From: Streptomyces sp. NBC_01288
GTDB lineage: Bacteria > Actinomycetota > Actinomycetes > Streptomycetales > Streptomycetaceae
Reading direction: 5' to 3'
Length of the DNA: 64,000 bases
Assembly: GCF_035982055.1 (NCBI RefSeq)
Contig: NZ_CP108427.1
Location: 3,906,001-3,970,000, forward strand
The first letter of the stretch is position 1. The number at the start of each line of letters is the position of its first letter. Under the pieces are notes generated by a model. It was not told the DNA's origin. It did no database searches and saw only the letters and a program-made list of their open reading frames with translations. A program made the position numbers and the translations under genes. This document shows, in pieces, positions 25,241-33,249 of the stretch.

Positions 25241-25849
25241 GTGACGACGACCACGAAGGCGGAGCGGACAGAGGACACCGCGGAGACAGAACCGCCGCTA
25301 CCTCTCCCTCGCGGCCGGCACCGCCGCCCCCGCCCCCGCAAGGTCATGCTCGCCGTAGGAGGGCTCGCCGTGGCCGCCGGTGTGCTGAGCCTCGTACGAC
25401 TGGCGCCCGAGTCGGGGGTCGGCGGCCTGGGTACGGCGGAAGCGGAGCCCCGCCCGGACCCCGGCACCGGCGCCACCGACGGCACCGACCGGCCCGCCAA
25501 CGCCGCCGCGACCATCAGCGCCGACCCGACCGCGATCCCCTCCGCCACCTCGGTGATGGGCGGTGCGAGCGCGACCCCTACCCCGACCGCCACGACGACC
25601 TCCGCGGTCGTACCGACTCCGTACGCGACCGCGCCGCCGACGACCTCAGGAGACGCGGACCCTACGACCGTCCCCGAGACGACGACGGCCACCACCCCGC
25701 CACCTCAGGCACCGGCTCCGCGCCCCACCTCGACACCCACGCCGACCCCGAGCCGGACCACCAACTCCCCTGCCCCCGCACCGAGTCGGCCCAGTCTGTG
25801 CGTGCCGATCATCGGGCTCTGCGTGGACCCACTGGTCCATCGCGGCTGA
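25241..25849 (+). CDS. membrane-anchored Thr/Pro-rich hypothetical protein
   Basis: 202 residues. A basic cytoplasmic start (RGRHRRPRPRK) is followed by one membrane helix (about residues 33-52), then a long low-complexity Thr/Pro/Ala region likely extracellular and possibly glycosylated, ending in SLCVPIIGLCVDPLV with two Cys. GTG at 25241 is chosen because GGGAGGG lies 4 nt upstream. Family not recognised. It converges on cyaA with a 4-nt gap. Confidence 0.7.
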   Translation: MTTTTKAERTEDTAETEPPLPLPRGRHRRPRPRKVMLAVGGLAVAAGVLSLVRLAPESGVGGLGTAEAEPRPDPGTGATDGTDRPANAAATISADPTAIPSATSVMGGASATPTPTATTTSAVVPTPYATAPPTTSGDADPTTVPETTTATTPPPQAPAPRPTSTPTPTPSRTTNSPAPAPSRPSLCVPIIGLCVDPLVHRG

Positions 25850-25853
25850 GGCG

Positions 25854-26981
25854 CTACGCCGGTGACGAGTCCCGGCGTGTGAGGAGCCAGGGTTCGACAA
25901 CTCCCAGGCCGCGTACGGGGCGTTGCCACATCGGCTGGAGCCCGAAGCGGTACGTCGGGGGCTCCTCGCCCTCCTTCTCGGCGGTGGCCGCGGCTTCCGC
26001 CGCCTCCGCCTCGGAGGCGGGAGCCTCGCCGCTGCGGATGAGTTCCTCGGCGAAGGCGCTGTCGACGAGGACGGCGTCGCGAGGAGCTATCGACGTGAGG
26101 CGGGAGGCGAGGTTGACCGTCGTGCCGAAGACATCGCCCATGCGGGTCGTCACCGTGCCGAAGGCCATGCCGACGCGGAGTTCGGGCATGGTCTCGTCGT
26201 TCGCCATGGTCTCGATCAGCAGCAGGGCGATCTCGGCGGCGACTCCGGCGTCATCCGCGGAGTAGAGGACCTCGTCGCCCAGGGTCTTGATGAGGCGTCC
26301 GCCGCGCGCGGCCACCAGGTCGGCGGCGGTGGTCTCGAAGGCCTCGACCAGTTCGCCGAGTTCCTCCTCCTCCATGCGGCGGGTCAGGCGCGTGAAGCCC
26401 ACCAGGTCCGCGAAGCCGACGGCCAGGCGCCGGTCGACCATCTCCTCGTCGTCACCGGCCTGGACGACCCGGCCGGCCGACGCGGCGAGCTGGCGGCGCC
26501 AGACGTAGACGAGGAACTCCTCCAGTTCGGGCAGCAGCAGCTCGATGATCGGGTACGTCACCTCGGTGCGGGACATGCCCGGCTCCGGGGGTTCGGTCAG
26601 GCCCTCCAGGAACGAGTCCATCTGCCAGCCGGCCAGCCGCGCGGTGGTCTGCCCGGTGGAGCGGGCCACCTGCACCGCCATCGCCTCGCTCAGCAGCCCC
26701 GCCTCGACGAGACCGGCCAGGCGCCGCAGCGCGAGGACGTCCGCCTCCGTGAACGCCTTGGCCTGGCCGACGTCGGCGAAGCCCATGGCCCGCCAGAACC
26801 GCGTGGCCAGCTCCATGGAGACGCCGGCGGTGCGGGCCGCCTGGAAGGGGGTGTAGCGGCGCTCGGCGCCCAGGATGAGCCCTTCGAGGCGCAGCGCGAG
26901 CGGGTCCTCGCCGGGTTCGGCGGCATCGGGGGCCACCCGGCCGTCCGCGTCCGCGCCGGAGCCCGTGTCGTCGACGGTCAC
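25854..26981 (-). CDS. cyaA: class III adenylate cyclase
   Basis: 375 residues. Residues 40-175 form a helical regulatory region found in actinobacterial cyclases; residues 185-345 form the class III cyclase domain. Catalytic residues visible: metal-binding Asp in FADLVGFTRL, substrate-specifying Lys with the second metal Asp in GGRLIKTLGDEVLYS, and transition-state Asn and Arg in TTVNLASRLTS. The Lys/Asp pair indicates ATP, giving cAMP. No membrane segment. In Streptomyces coelicolor the cyclase at this position is needed for germination and normal development (established knowledge, from memory). It lies between the Thr/Pro-rich protein and birA. Confidence 0.92.
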   Translation of the reverse strand: MTVDDTGSGADADGRVAPDAAEPGEDPLALRLEGLILGAERRYTPFQAARTAGVSMELATRFWRAMGFADVGQAKAFTEADVLALRRLAGLVEAGLLSEAMAVQVARSTGQTTARLAGWQMDSFLEGLTEPPEPGMSRTEVTYPIIELLLPELEEFLVYVWRRQLAASAGRVVQAGDDEEMVDRRLAVGFADLVGFTRLTRRMEEEELGELVEAFETTAADLVAARGGRLIKTLGDEVLYSADDAGVAAEIALLLIETMANDETMPELRVGMAFGTVTTRMGDVFGTTVNLASRLTSIAPRDAVLVDSAFAEELIRSGEAPASEAEAAEAAATAEKEGEEPPTYRFGLQPMWQRPVRGLGVVEPWLLTRRDSSPA

Positions 26982-27099
26982 GCCTGCTGCCCTTCCGATC
27001 TGCCACGGTCAGGTATCGACCGGGCCCAATGCTACGGCAGGTGTGGGCCAGCTCACTCCGTGAGTCACACGGGAAGAGCCGCCACAAGGGCGGTCGGGG

Positions 27100-27975
27100 T
27101 CACGCGGGGCGCAGGTGGACGATGTCGCCCGCCCCCACGGGCTCCTGCACGCCGTCCTCCGTGGCCAGCACGAGCCGCCCGTCGCCGTCGATCGCGACGG
27201 CCTCCCCGGTGATGGAACGGTCCCCGGGCAGTTCGGCCCGGACGGCCCGGCCGAGCGTCGAGCAGCCGGCCGCGTAGGTCTCCTGGAGGCCGCTGGAGGC
27301 CGGGTCGCCGCCCGCCGCGCGCCACTTGTCGTACCAGTGCTCCAGGGACCGTAGAACCGCCCGCAGCAGGGGATCGCGGTCCGTGGTGACCGCCCCGGCC
27401 AGGGCCAGGGAGGCCGCCTGCGGCACGGGCAGCTCGTCCTCGCGCAGGGTGACGTTGATGCCGACGCCGACGATCACGGCGTCGTCGCCCGCGCGCTCGG
27501 CGAGGATGCCGCCGGCCTTGCGTTCTTCGCCGCCGACAGTCACCAGGAGGTCGTTGGGCCACTTGAGTGCCGTGTCGACGCCGGCCGACCGGGACAGGCC
27601 CGTCGCGACGGCGACACCGGTGAGCAGCGGGAGCCAGCCCCAGCGGGCCACGGGGACGTCGCTCGGCTCCAGGAGCACGGAGAAGAAGAGACCGGAGCGG
27701 GCCGGTGCCGTCCACTGCCGGTCGAGCCGCCCGCGCCCGGAGGTCTGCTCCTCGGCGACGAGCACCGCACCTTCTTCGGCGTTCCCCGCGAGTGCCAGGG
27801 CCATGAGGTCGGCGTTGGTGGATCCGGTGCGCTGCACGACCTCAATGTCGCAGTAAAGGCCCCCGTGGCCGCCGTCCCGCACCAGGCCCTTGCGCAGCGC
27901 CGCACCGTTGAGCGGCGGACGGTCCAGGTCGGACCAACGACTGTTGTTCTCGTCTGAGGCATCTCGCGGCGTCAT
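27100..27975 (-). CDS. birA: biotin--[acetyl-CoA carboxylase] ligase
   Basis: 291 residues. Activates biotin as biotinyl-AMP and attaches it to the biotin carrier domain of acyl-CoA carboxylases. Visible: TGSTNADLM, TSGRGRLDRQW (adenylate-binding GRGR), ALKWPNDLLV, KAGGILAE and VGVGINV, then the small C-terminal SH3-like domain (about 245-290). There is no N-terminal helix-turn-helix, so it is a group I ligase that cannot repress by itself. ATG at 27975 is preferred: a -10 TAGGGT lies 7 nt upstream, suggesting leaderless translation. It is divergent from pccB; its likely substrate AccA2 is encoded at 33250-35022. Confidence 0.93.
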   Translation of the reverse strand: MTPRDASDENNSRWSDLDRPPLNGAALRKGLVRDGGHGGLYCDIEVVQRTGSTNADLMALALAGNAEEGAVLVAEEQTSGRGRLDRQWTAPARSGLFFSVLLEPSDVPVARWGWLPLLTGVAVATGLSRSAGVDTALKWPNDLLVTVGGEERKAGGILAERAGDDAVIVGVGINVTLREDELPVPQAASLALAGAVTTDRDPLLRAVLRSLEHWYDKWRAAGGDPASSGLQETYAAGCSTLGRAVRAELPGDRSITGEAVAIDGDGRLVLATEDGVQEPVGAGDIVHLRPA

Positions 27976-28022
27976 GCAATCCACCCTAGGTGTGTGTCGT
28001 GCAAGCCACCCAAGGTGTGTTG
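27975..28022 (-). promoter_or_regulatory. duplicated CACC-N3-GGTG element in the birA promoter
   Basis: Two copies of a roughly 22-nt element with 25-bp period start at 27975 and 28000 (TGCAATCCACCCTAGGTGTG and TGCAAGCCACCCAAGGTGTG). Each holds the inverted repeat CACC-N3-GGTG. On the minus strand the copy nearest birA provides the -10 TAGGGT (27988-27983) and the other a possible -35 TTGGGT (28013-28008). Confidence 0.5.
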
Positions 28023-28111
28023 TACGCCGCACTGCCGATCGGTAGGCCCGCCACTACTCTACGGATGAGTAACCCGTCCCCCTTTTGAGCAGGCAGGGAG
28101 CCGCAATCCCG

Positions 28112-29713
28112 ATGTCCGAGCCGGAAGCGCCTCAAGAGATCGACATCCACACCACCGCCGGGAAGATCGCGGATCTTCAGCGCCGTGTCCAGGAAGCGAC
28201 GCACGCCGGCTCGGAACGTGCCGTCGAAAAACAGCACGCCAAGGGCAAGTTGACGGCCCGTGAGCGGATCGACCTGCTCCTCGACGAGGACTCCTTCGTC
28301 GAGTTCGACGAGTTCACCCGGCACCGTTCCACGGACTTCGGCCTGGAGAAGAACCGCCCCTACGGCGACGGAGTCGTCTCCGGGTACGGCACGGTCGACG
28401 GCCGCCCCATCGCCGTGTTCTCCCAGGACTTCACGGTCTTCGGCGGCGCCCTGGGCGAGGTCTACGGCCAGAAGATCGTCAAGGTGATGGACTTCGCGCT
28501 GAAGACGGGCTGTCCGGTCATCGGCATCAACGACTCCGGCGGCGCCCGCATCCAGGAAGGCGTGGCCTCGCTCGGCGCGTACGGCGAGATCTTCCGCCGC
28601 AACACGCACGCGAGCGGTGTGATCCCGCAGATCAGCCTGGTCGTTGGCCCGTGCGCGGGCGGAGCGGTGTACTCCCCCGCGATCACCGACTTCACGGTGA
28701 TGGTCGACCAGACCTCGCACATGTTCATCACCGGCCCGGACGTCATCAAGACGGTCACCGGCGAGGACGTCGGCTTCGAGGAGTTGGGCGGGGCGCGCAC
28801 CCACAACTCGGTCTCGGGCGTGGCCCATCACATGGCGGGCGACGAGAAGGACGCGATCGAGTACGTCAAGCAGTTGCTGTCGTACTTGCCGTCCAACAAC
28901 CTCAGCGAGCCCCCGGCGTTCCCCGAGGAGGCGGACCTCACCGTCACGGACGAGGACCGCGAGCTGGACACGCTGGTCCCGGACAGCGCGAACCAGCCGT
29001 ACGACATGCACACGGTGATCGAACACGTCCTGGACGACGCGGAGTTCTTCGAGACCCAGCCACTCTTCGCGCCGAACATCCTCACTGGTTTCGGCCGGGT
29101 CGAGGGCCGCCCGGTGGGCATCGTGGCGAACCAGCCGATGCAGTTCGCGGGCTGCCTGGACATCGACGCGTCGGAGAAGGCGGCGCGCTTCGTCCGGACC
29201 TGCGACGCGTTCAACGTCCCGGTCATCACCTTCGTGGACGTCCCCGGCTTCCTCCCGGGCGTGGACCAGGAGCACTACGGCATCATCCGCAGGGGCGCGA
29301 AACTGATCTACGCCTACGCGGAGGCAACGGTCCCGCTCATCACGGTGATCACCCGCAAGGCCTTCGGCGGCGCCTACGACGTCATGGGCTCCAAGCACCT
29401 CGGCGCCGACCTCAACCTCGCCTGGCCGACCGCCCAGATCGCCGTCATGGGCGCCCAGGGCGCGGTCAACATCCTGCACCGCCGCACGATCGCCGAGGCG
29501 GAGGCGGCCGGTGACGTCGAGGCGACCCGGGCCCGCCTGATCCAGGAGTACGAGGACGCCCTCCTCAACCCCTACATCGCGGCCGAGCGCGGCTACATCG
29601 ACGCAGTGATCCTCCCGTCGGACACCCGCCGCCACGTGGTCCGCGGCCTGCGCCAACTCCGCACCAAGCGCGAGTCCCTGCCCCCGAAGAAGCACGGCAA
29701 CATCCCCCTGTAG
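28112..29713 (+). CDS. pccB: propionyl-CoA carboxylase beta (carboxyltransferase) subunit
   Basis: 533 residues. Transfers CO2 from carboxybiotin to propionyl-CoA, making methylmalonyl-CoA for polyketides and odd-chain metabolism. It is two crotonase-like halves: N-terminal CoA site with GINDSGGARIQEG and GPCAGGAVYSP (about 140-190), C-terminal half with PGFLPGVDQE and the GGAYDVMGSK segment. The Asp in GGAYDVM is the residue that in Streptomyces coelicolor separates propionyl-specific PccB (Asp422) from AccB (Ile), so propionyl-CoA is the expected substrate. ATG at 28112, GGGAG about 11 nt upstream. Followed after 14 nt by the epsilon subunit gene; the alpha subunit is AccA2. Confidence 0.95.
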   Translation: MSEPEAPQEIDIHTTAGKIADLQRRVQEATHAGSERAVEKQHAKGKLTARERIDLLLDEDSFVEFDEFTRHRSTDFGLEKNRPYGDGVVSGYGTVDGRPIAVFSQDFTVFGGALGEVYGQKIVKVMDFALKTGCPVIGINDSGGARIQEGVASLGAYGEIFRRNTHASGVIPQISLVVGPCAGGAVYSPAITDFTVMVDQTSHMFITGPDVIKTVTGEDVGFEELGGARTHNSVSGVAHHMAGDEKDAIEYVKQLLSYLPSNNLSEPPAFPEEADLTVTDEDRELDTLVPDSANQPYDMHTVIEHVLDDAEFFETQPLFAPNILTGFGRVEGRPVGIVANQPMQFAGCLDIDASEKAARFVRTCDAFNVPVITFVDVPGFLPGVDQEHYGIIRRGAKLIYAYAEATVPLITVITRKAFGGAYDVMGSKHLGADLNLAWPTAQIAVMGAQGAVNILHRRTIAEAEAAGDVEATRARLIQEYEDALLNPYIAAERGYIDAVILPSDTRRHVVRGLRQLRTKRESLPPKKHGNIPL

Positions 29714-29727
29714 GAGGAGCAGCCCCC

Positions 29728-29937
29728 ATGAACATCAAAGTCGTACGGGGCAACCCGACCCCGGAGGAACTGGCCGCCGCGTTGGCGGTGGTCAGGGCCC
29801 GCGCAGCCGCGGCGACCTCCACACCGCCGGGCACCCCGAGGCCCCGGGACGCCTGGTCCGACCCGTCGCGCATCGCGGGCGCCAGGCTCCCCCACCCCGG
29901 GCCGAGCGCGTGGACCCGCGCTTTCTGGCCCGGCTAG
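29728..29937 (+). CDS. pccE: acyl-CoA carboxylase epsilon subunit
   Basis: 69 residues. Begins MNIKVVRGNPTPEELAAALAVV, the hallmark of actinobacterial epsilon subunits, followed by a variable linker and the usual end PSAWTRAFWPG. These small proteins increase activity of the alpha-beta carboxylase complex. GAGGAGC precedes the ATG, and the 14-nt gap to pccB indicates one operon. Confidence 0.92.
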   Translation: MNIKVVRGNPTPEELAAALAVVRARAAAATSTPPGTPRPRDAWSDPSRIAGARLPHPGPSAWTRAFWPG

Positions 29938-30095
29938 GGAGAGCCGCCCCTCGCATGTGCGGTGATCGAGCACGTCCTCGTGCTCGCGCCACGTGTCGCT
30001 GCACTGGTTCCGGACGGAGGCGAGGGCACCGTCGGGTCGACCGCACTCCTGCCCGCAGGTACTCCGGACGCCAGAGAACGGCGCAGGAACCCGCG

Positions 30096-30291
30096 CCCGA
30101 CATCGCGCTGCTCGCCGCACAGGTGCCGGGCCGGGCCGGCCTGACCCTCGCCGCGGACCTTCGGAGTGCGCTGCCCGACTGCCGCACCATCATCCGTACG
30201 GCCTTCAGCCGGCCCGGCCACCTCGCGCGGGCGATGTCCGCGGGCCGCGGCCGGACACGTCGTGACGGACCCCCCGCCCGAGCAACTTGCG
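30096..30291 (+). pseudogene. response regulator receiver domain remnant, frameshifted
   Basis: Frame 3 encodes PDIALLAAQVPGRAGLTLAA then DLRSALPDCRTIIRTAFSRP and GHLARAM, matching the receiver domain of NarL/DesR-type regulators (usually PDVALLDIEMPGRDGL, LTTFGRPGYLRRAM). The phosphoacceptor Asp after LL is Ala. At about 30244 one extra base shifts the reading: the next frame gives AAGHVVTDPPPEQLA, the usual AGFVVKDGP..QLA. Similarity stops at 30291 where a type 1a repeat begins; no DNA-binding domain follows. Upstream parts back to about 29941 may belong but are too eroded to place. Confidence 0.75.
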
Positions 30292-30316
30292 GCTCCGCCG
30301 CGTGGGCGCGACCGGC
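30283..30316 (-). repeat. dispersed intergenic repeat, partial type 1a copy
   Basis: TTGCGGCTCCGCCGCGTGGG followed by CGCGACCGGCC, the reverse-oriented core of the element at 6419-6480. It starts exactly where the response regulator remnant ends and stops 17 nt before the SGNH hydrolase stop codon. Confidence 0.65.
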
Positions 30317-30333
30317 CCCCGCCGCCCCGCAGG

Positions 30334-31455
30334 CTACAGACAACGCACCACAGCGTCAGCCATCACCCCGTACCCCTCGTCATTGGGGTGCAGATGATCA
30401 CCGAAGTCGTAGGCAGGGTGCAGCCGATCCGAATCAACCGGGTCGGCCATCACCCGATTCAGATCAACAACCCGATCGAACTCCCCCGAACAACGAACCC
30501 ACTCGTTGACCTCGTGACTGACCTTCGCCGCCCGCTCCCCCCAGTGATCCGACCCCCCGAACGGCAACAAGGTCGCCCCGATCACGGTGAGTTCATGGGC
30601 CTGGCGTATCAACTCCCGGTACCCGGCGATGACTTCCCCCGCGGAAACCACCGGCGCCGGCTTGTACGTAGGCTGCGCATCCGTCTCGCTGAACCCGATG
30701 TCGTTCAGCCCCAACAACACAACGACCGTGTCCACCCCGGCCAGTTGAAGCACATCGCGCCCGAACCGGCCCACACCCCGCTCCCCGTACCACGCGGAGT
30801 CGTTGAGCAGCAGATTCCCCCCGATCCCGGCGTTCAACACGGGCCGCCCCGTCCGCGAGGCCAACGCGTCCGACCACCGTCGATCGGCCCCCGGCGTGGA
30901 CCCGAACCCGTCGGTGATGGAGTCACCGAAGAGGGCGATCCCGTCCCTACGCCCGGAGTCGGTCTCCACCGCGGACAGGAAGTACCAGGACTCACTGGAC
31001 TCGGTGAACCCGTCCCCGCCCTCGTCCTCGTCCTCGTCCCCGCCCTCGTCCAGCAGACACCCCGCGCCTCGGAAGCCGGCCGCGAACGCCTGCGCGTGGA
31101 AGGTGGCCGGTCCAGTAGCCGAGTCGAAATACAGCGTGACAGCCACCGGCTCCCCCGCCCCTACGGCGAGTTGGACCACGTCACTCACCAACTCCCCCCG
31201 CGCGGGCATCTCCCCCGCCGCCGCACCGCCGAAGGTCAAGCGCACCGCAGACCCTCCAGCGGCCACGGCACCCGCCGCGACCCTCACCGGCGAGTTCCCG
31301 TACGCGTTCGAGAAGCGCACCCGCACCCTCTCCCCACCCGCCGTCAACCGCACGACCTGCCGCAACGACTGACGCCAGAATCCCTCGCGGGACCAGTTCG
31401 GCGTGAAGCCCTCGCTGGGCAGCTGGGGCGACGCGGTCCAGGCAGCAGTGAACAT
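30334..31455 (-). CDS. SGNH/GDSL hydrolase
   Basis: 373 residues. N-terminal beta-sandwich (about 1-140) followed by an SGNH hydrolase domain (about 175-373) with all four blocks: GDSITDG (nucleophile Ser), GIGGN, GLNDIG and DHLHPN (Asp/His). Such proteins are esterases or deacetylases of sugars, polysaccharides or lipids. No clear signal peptide, so cytoplasmic or non-classically exported. A short Asp/Glu/Gly run (DEGGDEDEDEGG, about 148-159) interrupts the linker between domains. ATG at 31455 is chosen because GGAGAGG lies 6 nt upstream. It is not an operon with pccE: the remnant and a repeat separate them. Confidence 0.9.
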   Translation of the reverse strand: MFTAAWTASPQLPSEGFTPNWSREGFWRQSLRQVVRLTAGGERVRVRFSNAYGNSPVRVAAGAVAAGGSAVRLTFGGAAAGEMPARGELVSDVVQLAVGAGEPVAVTLYFDSATGPATFHAQAFAAGFRGAGCLLDEGGDEDEDEGGDGFTESSESWYFLSAVETDSGRRDGIALFGDSITDGFGSTPGADRRWSDALASRTGRPVLNAGIGGNLLLNDSAWYGERGVGRFGRDVLQLAGVDTVVVLLGLNDIGFSETDAQPTYKPAPVVSAGEVIAGYRELIRQAHELTVIGATLLPFGGSDHWGERAAKVSHEVNEWVRCSGEFDRVVDLNRVMADPVDSDRLHPAYDFGDHLHPNDEGYGVMADAVVRCL

Positions 31456-31523
31456 GACACACCTCTCCAAAAGGAACCACAGCCCCATTACTCTAACGGA
31501 ACCATAGACCCCTTTGTAAGAGT

Positions 31524-31539
31524 TGAGTACCCGTACTCA
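31524..31539. promoter_or_regulatory. perfect palindrome TGAGTAC-CC-GTACTCA
   Basis: Perfect 7-bp arms with a 2-nt centre, between the SGNH hydrolase start (31455) and the divergent small membrane protein start (31574). Strong operator candidate for a dimeric TetR/MarR-like regulator controlling one or both. Confidence 0.5.
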
Positions 31540-31573
31540 GGCGCCCACCCCGGTCGAGCCGCACGCTGGTGAC

Positions 31574-31702
31574 ATGCTGTGGTCCGACCCCGACAACGAG
31601 CCTCCCGAGGAACTGCGGGAGACGCAGGTCATGTTGCGGCGGCTCGGGATCCTCATGGCGCTCGCGATGGTGCTGGCGATGATCGTGCTCGGGCTGACAT
31701 GA
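31574..31702 (+). CDS. 42-residue single-pass membrane protein
   Basis: A short acidic start (MLWSDPDNEPPEELRET) is followed by LRRL and one hydrophobic helix (about residues 24-42, GILMALAMVLAMIVLGL). It looks like a small inner-membrane protein conserved next to maf in Streptomyces. The stop lies 31 nt before maf. GGTGA 4 nt upstream of ATG is a weak ribosome binding site. Function unknown; too short for most gene callers. Confidence 0.6.
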   Translation: MLWSDPDNEPPEELRETQVMLRRLGILMALAMVLAMIVLGLT

Positions 31703-31733
31703 GCGCCCCGGACCGCGCCGATACCCTGGACGC

Positions 31734-32354
31734 ATGACAGATCAGCCGCGCCGCCGACTCGTGCTCGCCTCCCAGTCCCCCGCCCGGCTGGGCCTGCTGC
31801 GCCAGGCCGGACTGGACCCCGAGGTGATCGTGAGCGGGGTCGACGAGGACGCCGTCAGCGCCCCCACCCCGGCCGAACTCGCCCTCGCGCTCGCCGAGGC
31901 CAAGGCCTCCGTCGTCGCCGCGAAGCCCGAGGTCAAGGGCGCCCTGGTGATCGGCTGCGACTCCGTGCTCGACCTCGACGGCGAGGCCCTCGGCAAGCCC
32001 GCCGACGCCGAGGAGGCCACCGCCCGCTGGAAGTCGATGCGCGGCCGGGCCGGGACGCTCCAGACCGGCCACTGCGTCTACGACACGACGAGCGGCCGGT
32101 ACGTCTCGGCGACCGCGTCCACCGTCGTCCGCTTCGGCGAACCGACCGACGCCGAGATCGCCGCGTACGTCGCCTCGGGCGAACCCCTTCACGTCGCGGG
32201 GGCGTTCACCCTCGACGGTCTGTCGGCACCGTTCGTCGAGGGCATCGACGGCGACCACGGGAACGTGATCGGCATCAGCCTGCCGCTGGTTCGACGCCTG
32301 CTGGCCGAACTGGGCGTAGGCATCACGGAGTTGTGGACCCCGCGGGAGAAGTAG
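31734..32354 (+). CDS. maf: Maf family nucleotide pyrophosphatase
   Basis: 206 residues. Maf proteins hydrolyse non-canonical or modified nucleoside triphosphates to monophosphates as house-cleaning enzymes. Seen: N-terminal LVLASQSPARLGLL (the SxSPxR motif), VDED, AKASVVAAK, GCDSVLDLDG with the catalytic Asp, and the C-terminal GVGITELW. Possible leaderless start: TACCCT (31722-31727) is 6 nt before the ATG. It lies downstream of the small membrane protein gene. Confidence 0.93.
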   Translation: MTDQPRRRLVLASQSPARLGLLRQAGLDPEVIVSGVDEDAVSAPTPAELALALAEAKASVVAAKPEVKGALVIGCDSVLDLDGEALGKPADAEEATARWKSMRGRAGTLQTGHCVYDTTSGRYVSATASTVVRFGEPTDAEIAAYVASGEPLHVAGAFTLDGLSAPFVEGIDGDHGNVIGISLPLVRRLLAELGVGITELWTPREK

Positions 32355-32391
32355 CCGCCGGCCGGGCGAAGTTCGGTCAGGAGGGGTTCGA

Positions 32392-32901
32392 TCAGGAGGG
32401 GTTGGGGGCGGCCGGCGGGGCGATCGGCCCCGGGCCCTCGTTCTTGCCCGCGCCCTGCCCAGGGCTTCCCTCGGAGGGGGCCTCCCGGCGGTCGTACGTC
32501 ATCAGGAGCAGAACGACGAGGGCGAGCACCACCACCATGGACACGAACGCTCCCGGGCCCACCAGGCCCCACGCGAACGCGCCCAGCAGGCCGTGCACCA
32601 CGGCCACGCTGATCAGCAGGATGCGGCCGAACCCGGCCGGGGCCCGGTCGCGCAAGGCGACGAGCAGGACGACCACTCCGCACAGGGCGAAGTAGAGGCC
32701 GAAGACTATGCCGCCGACCTTCGAGGAGATGGACATCGCGTCCGGGTCGAGGCCGGCCAGGGACATGTCCTGGCGGTCGACGACTATCCCCAGGAACCAG
32801 TTCAGCGCGGCCACTCCGAGCGCCTCCACGAAGAGGACGAGCGCCAAGATCCATGCCACCGGCCTGCGTACCACCGGCCCCCACCCACTCTCGACAACCA
32901 C
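32392..32901 (-). CDS. four-helix membrane protein of unknown function
   Basis: 169 residues. Four hydrophobic segments (about 13-36, 61-83, 91-113, 115-135) and a Gly/Pro/Glu-rich cytoplasmic tail. It is conserved, as far as I recall, between maf and accA2 in Streptomyces. No functional motif seen. It converges on maf. Confidence 0.7.
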   Translation of the reverse strand: MVVESGWGPVVRRPVAWILALVLFVEALGVAALNWFLGIVVDRQDMSLAGLDPDAMSISSKVGGIVFGLYFALCGVVVLLVALRDRAPAGFGRILLISVAVVHGLLGAFAWGLVGPGAFVSMVVVLALVVLLLMTYDRREAPSEGSPGQGAGKNEGPGPIAPPAAPNPS

Positions 32902-33249
32902 TCGACCAAAGCTTGCGTTACCCCAAGTACGTTCGAGGCACAGTGAACGCTACTAACGGGTAAACCGCGGGACAAGGGTTGTAGCAGGGGCAAAGAATCA
33001 TTGGGCCATTCGTAGGGACTCCACAAAGAAACGGCGTGGCACGCGGCACGCTCTCACAGAGACCTTGCCCACACCGGAGAGCTAGGGTTTCCACGAGGAG
33101 TCCTGCGTACCGAGGTGCGACAAGGGATTTCGCGGGTCGAGCAAGCCTCGCATCACGCTCCGTGTGGGCAAGCTCACCACTGGGGGCGGGTCGATGCGCC
33201 GTGTCGGCAGTCCCTAAACTCGGCTTGTTTCAAGGAGGGAGCCTCAATC
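32902..33249 (+). promoter_or_regulatory. leader region of accA2
   Basis: 348 nt with no supported gene. A -10-like TAAACT is at 33215-33220, and AAGGAGGGA (33232-33240) is the ribosome binding site, 9 nt before the GTG at 33250. No clear -35 is seen. Upstream it also carries the promoter of the divergent membrane protein gene. I see no riboswitch-like structure. Confidence 0.45.

Noticed and set aside
27986..29695. 569-codon open frame antisense to pccB
   Set aside because: A codon-bias shadow of a highly conserved gene; no domain seen.
30166..31572. 468-codon plus-strand frame over the SGNH hydrolase
   Set aside because: Antisense to an enzyme with all four SGNH blocks; only its first 126 nt are informative, as part of the shifted response regulator remnant.
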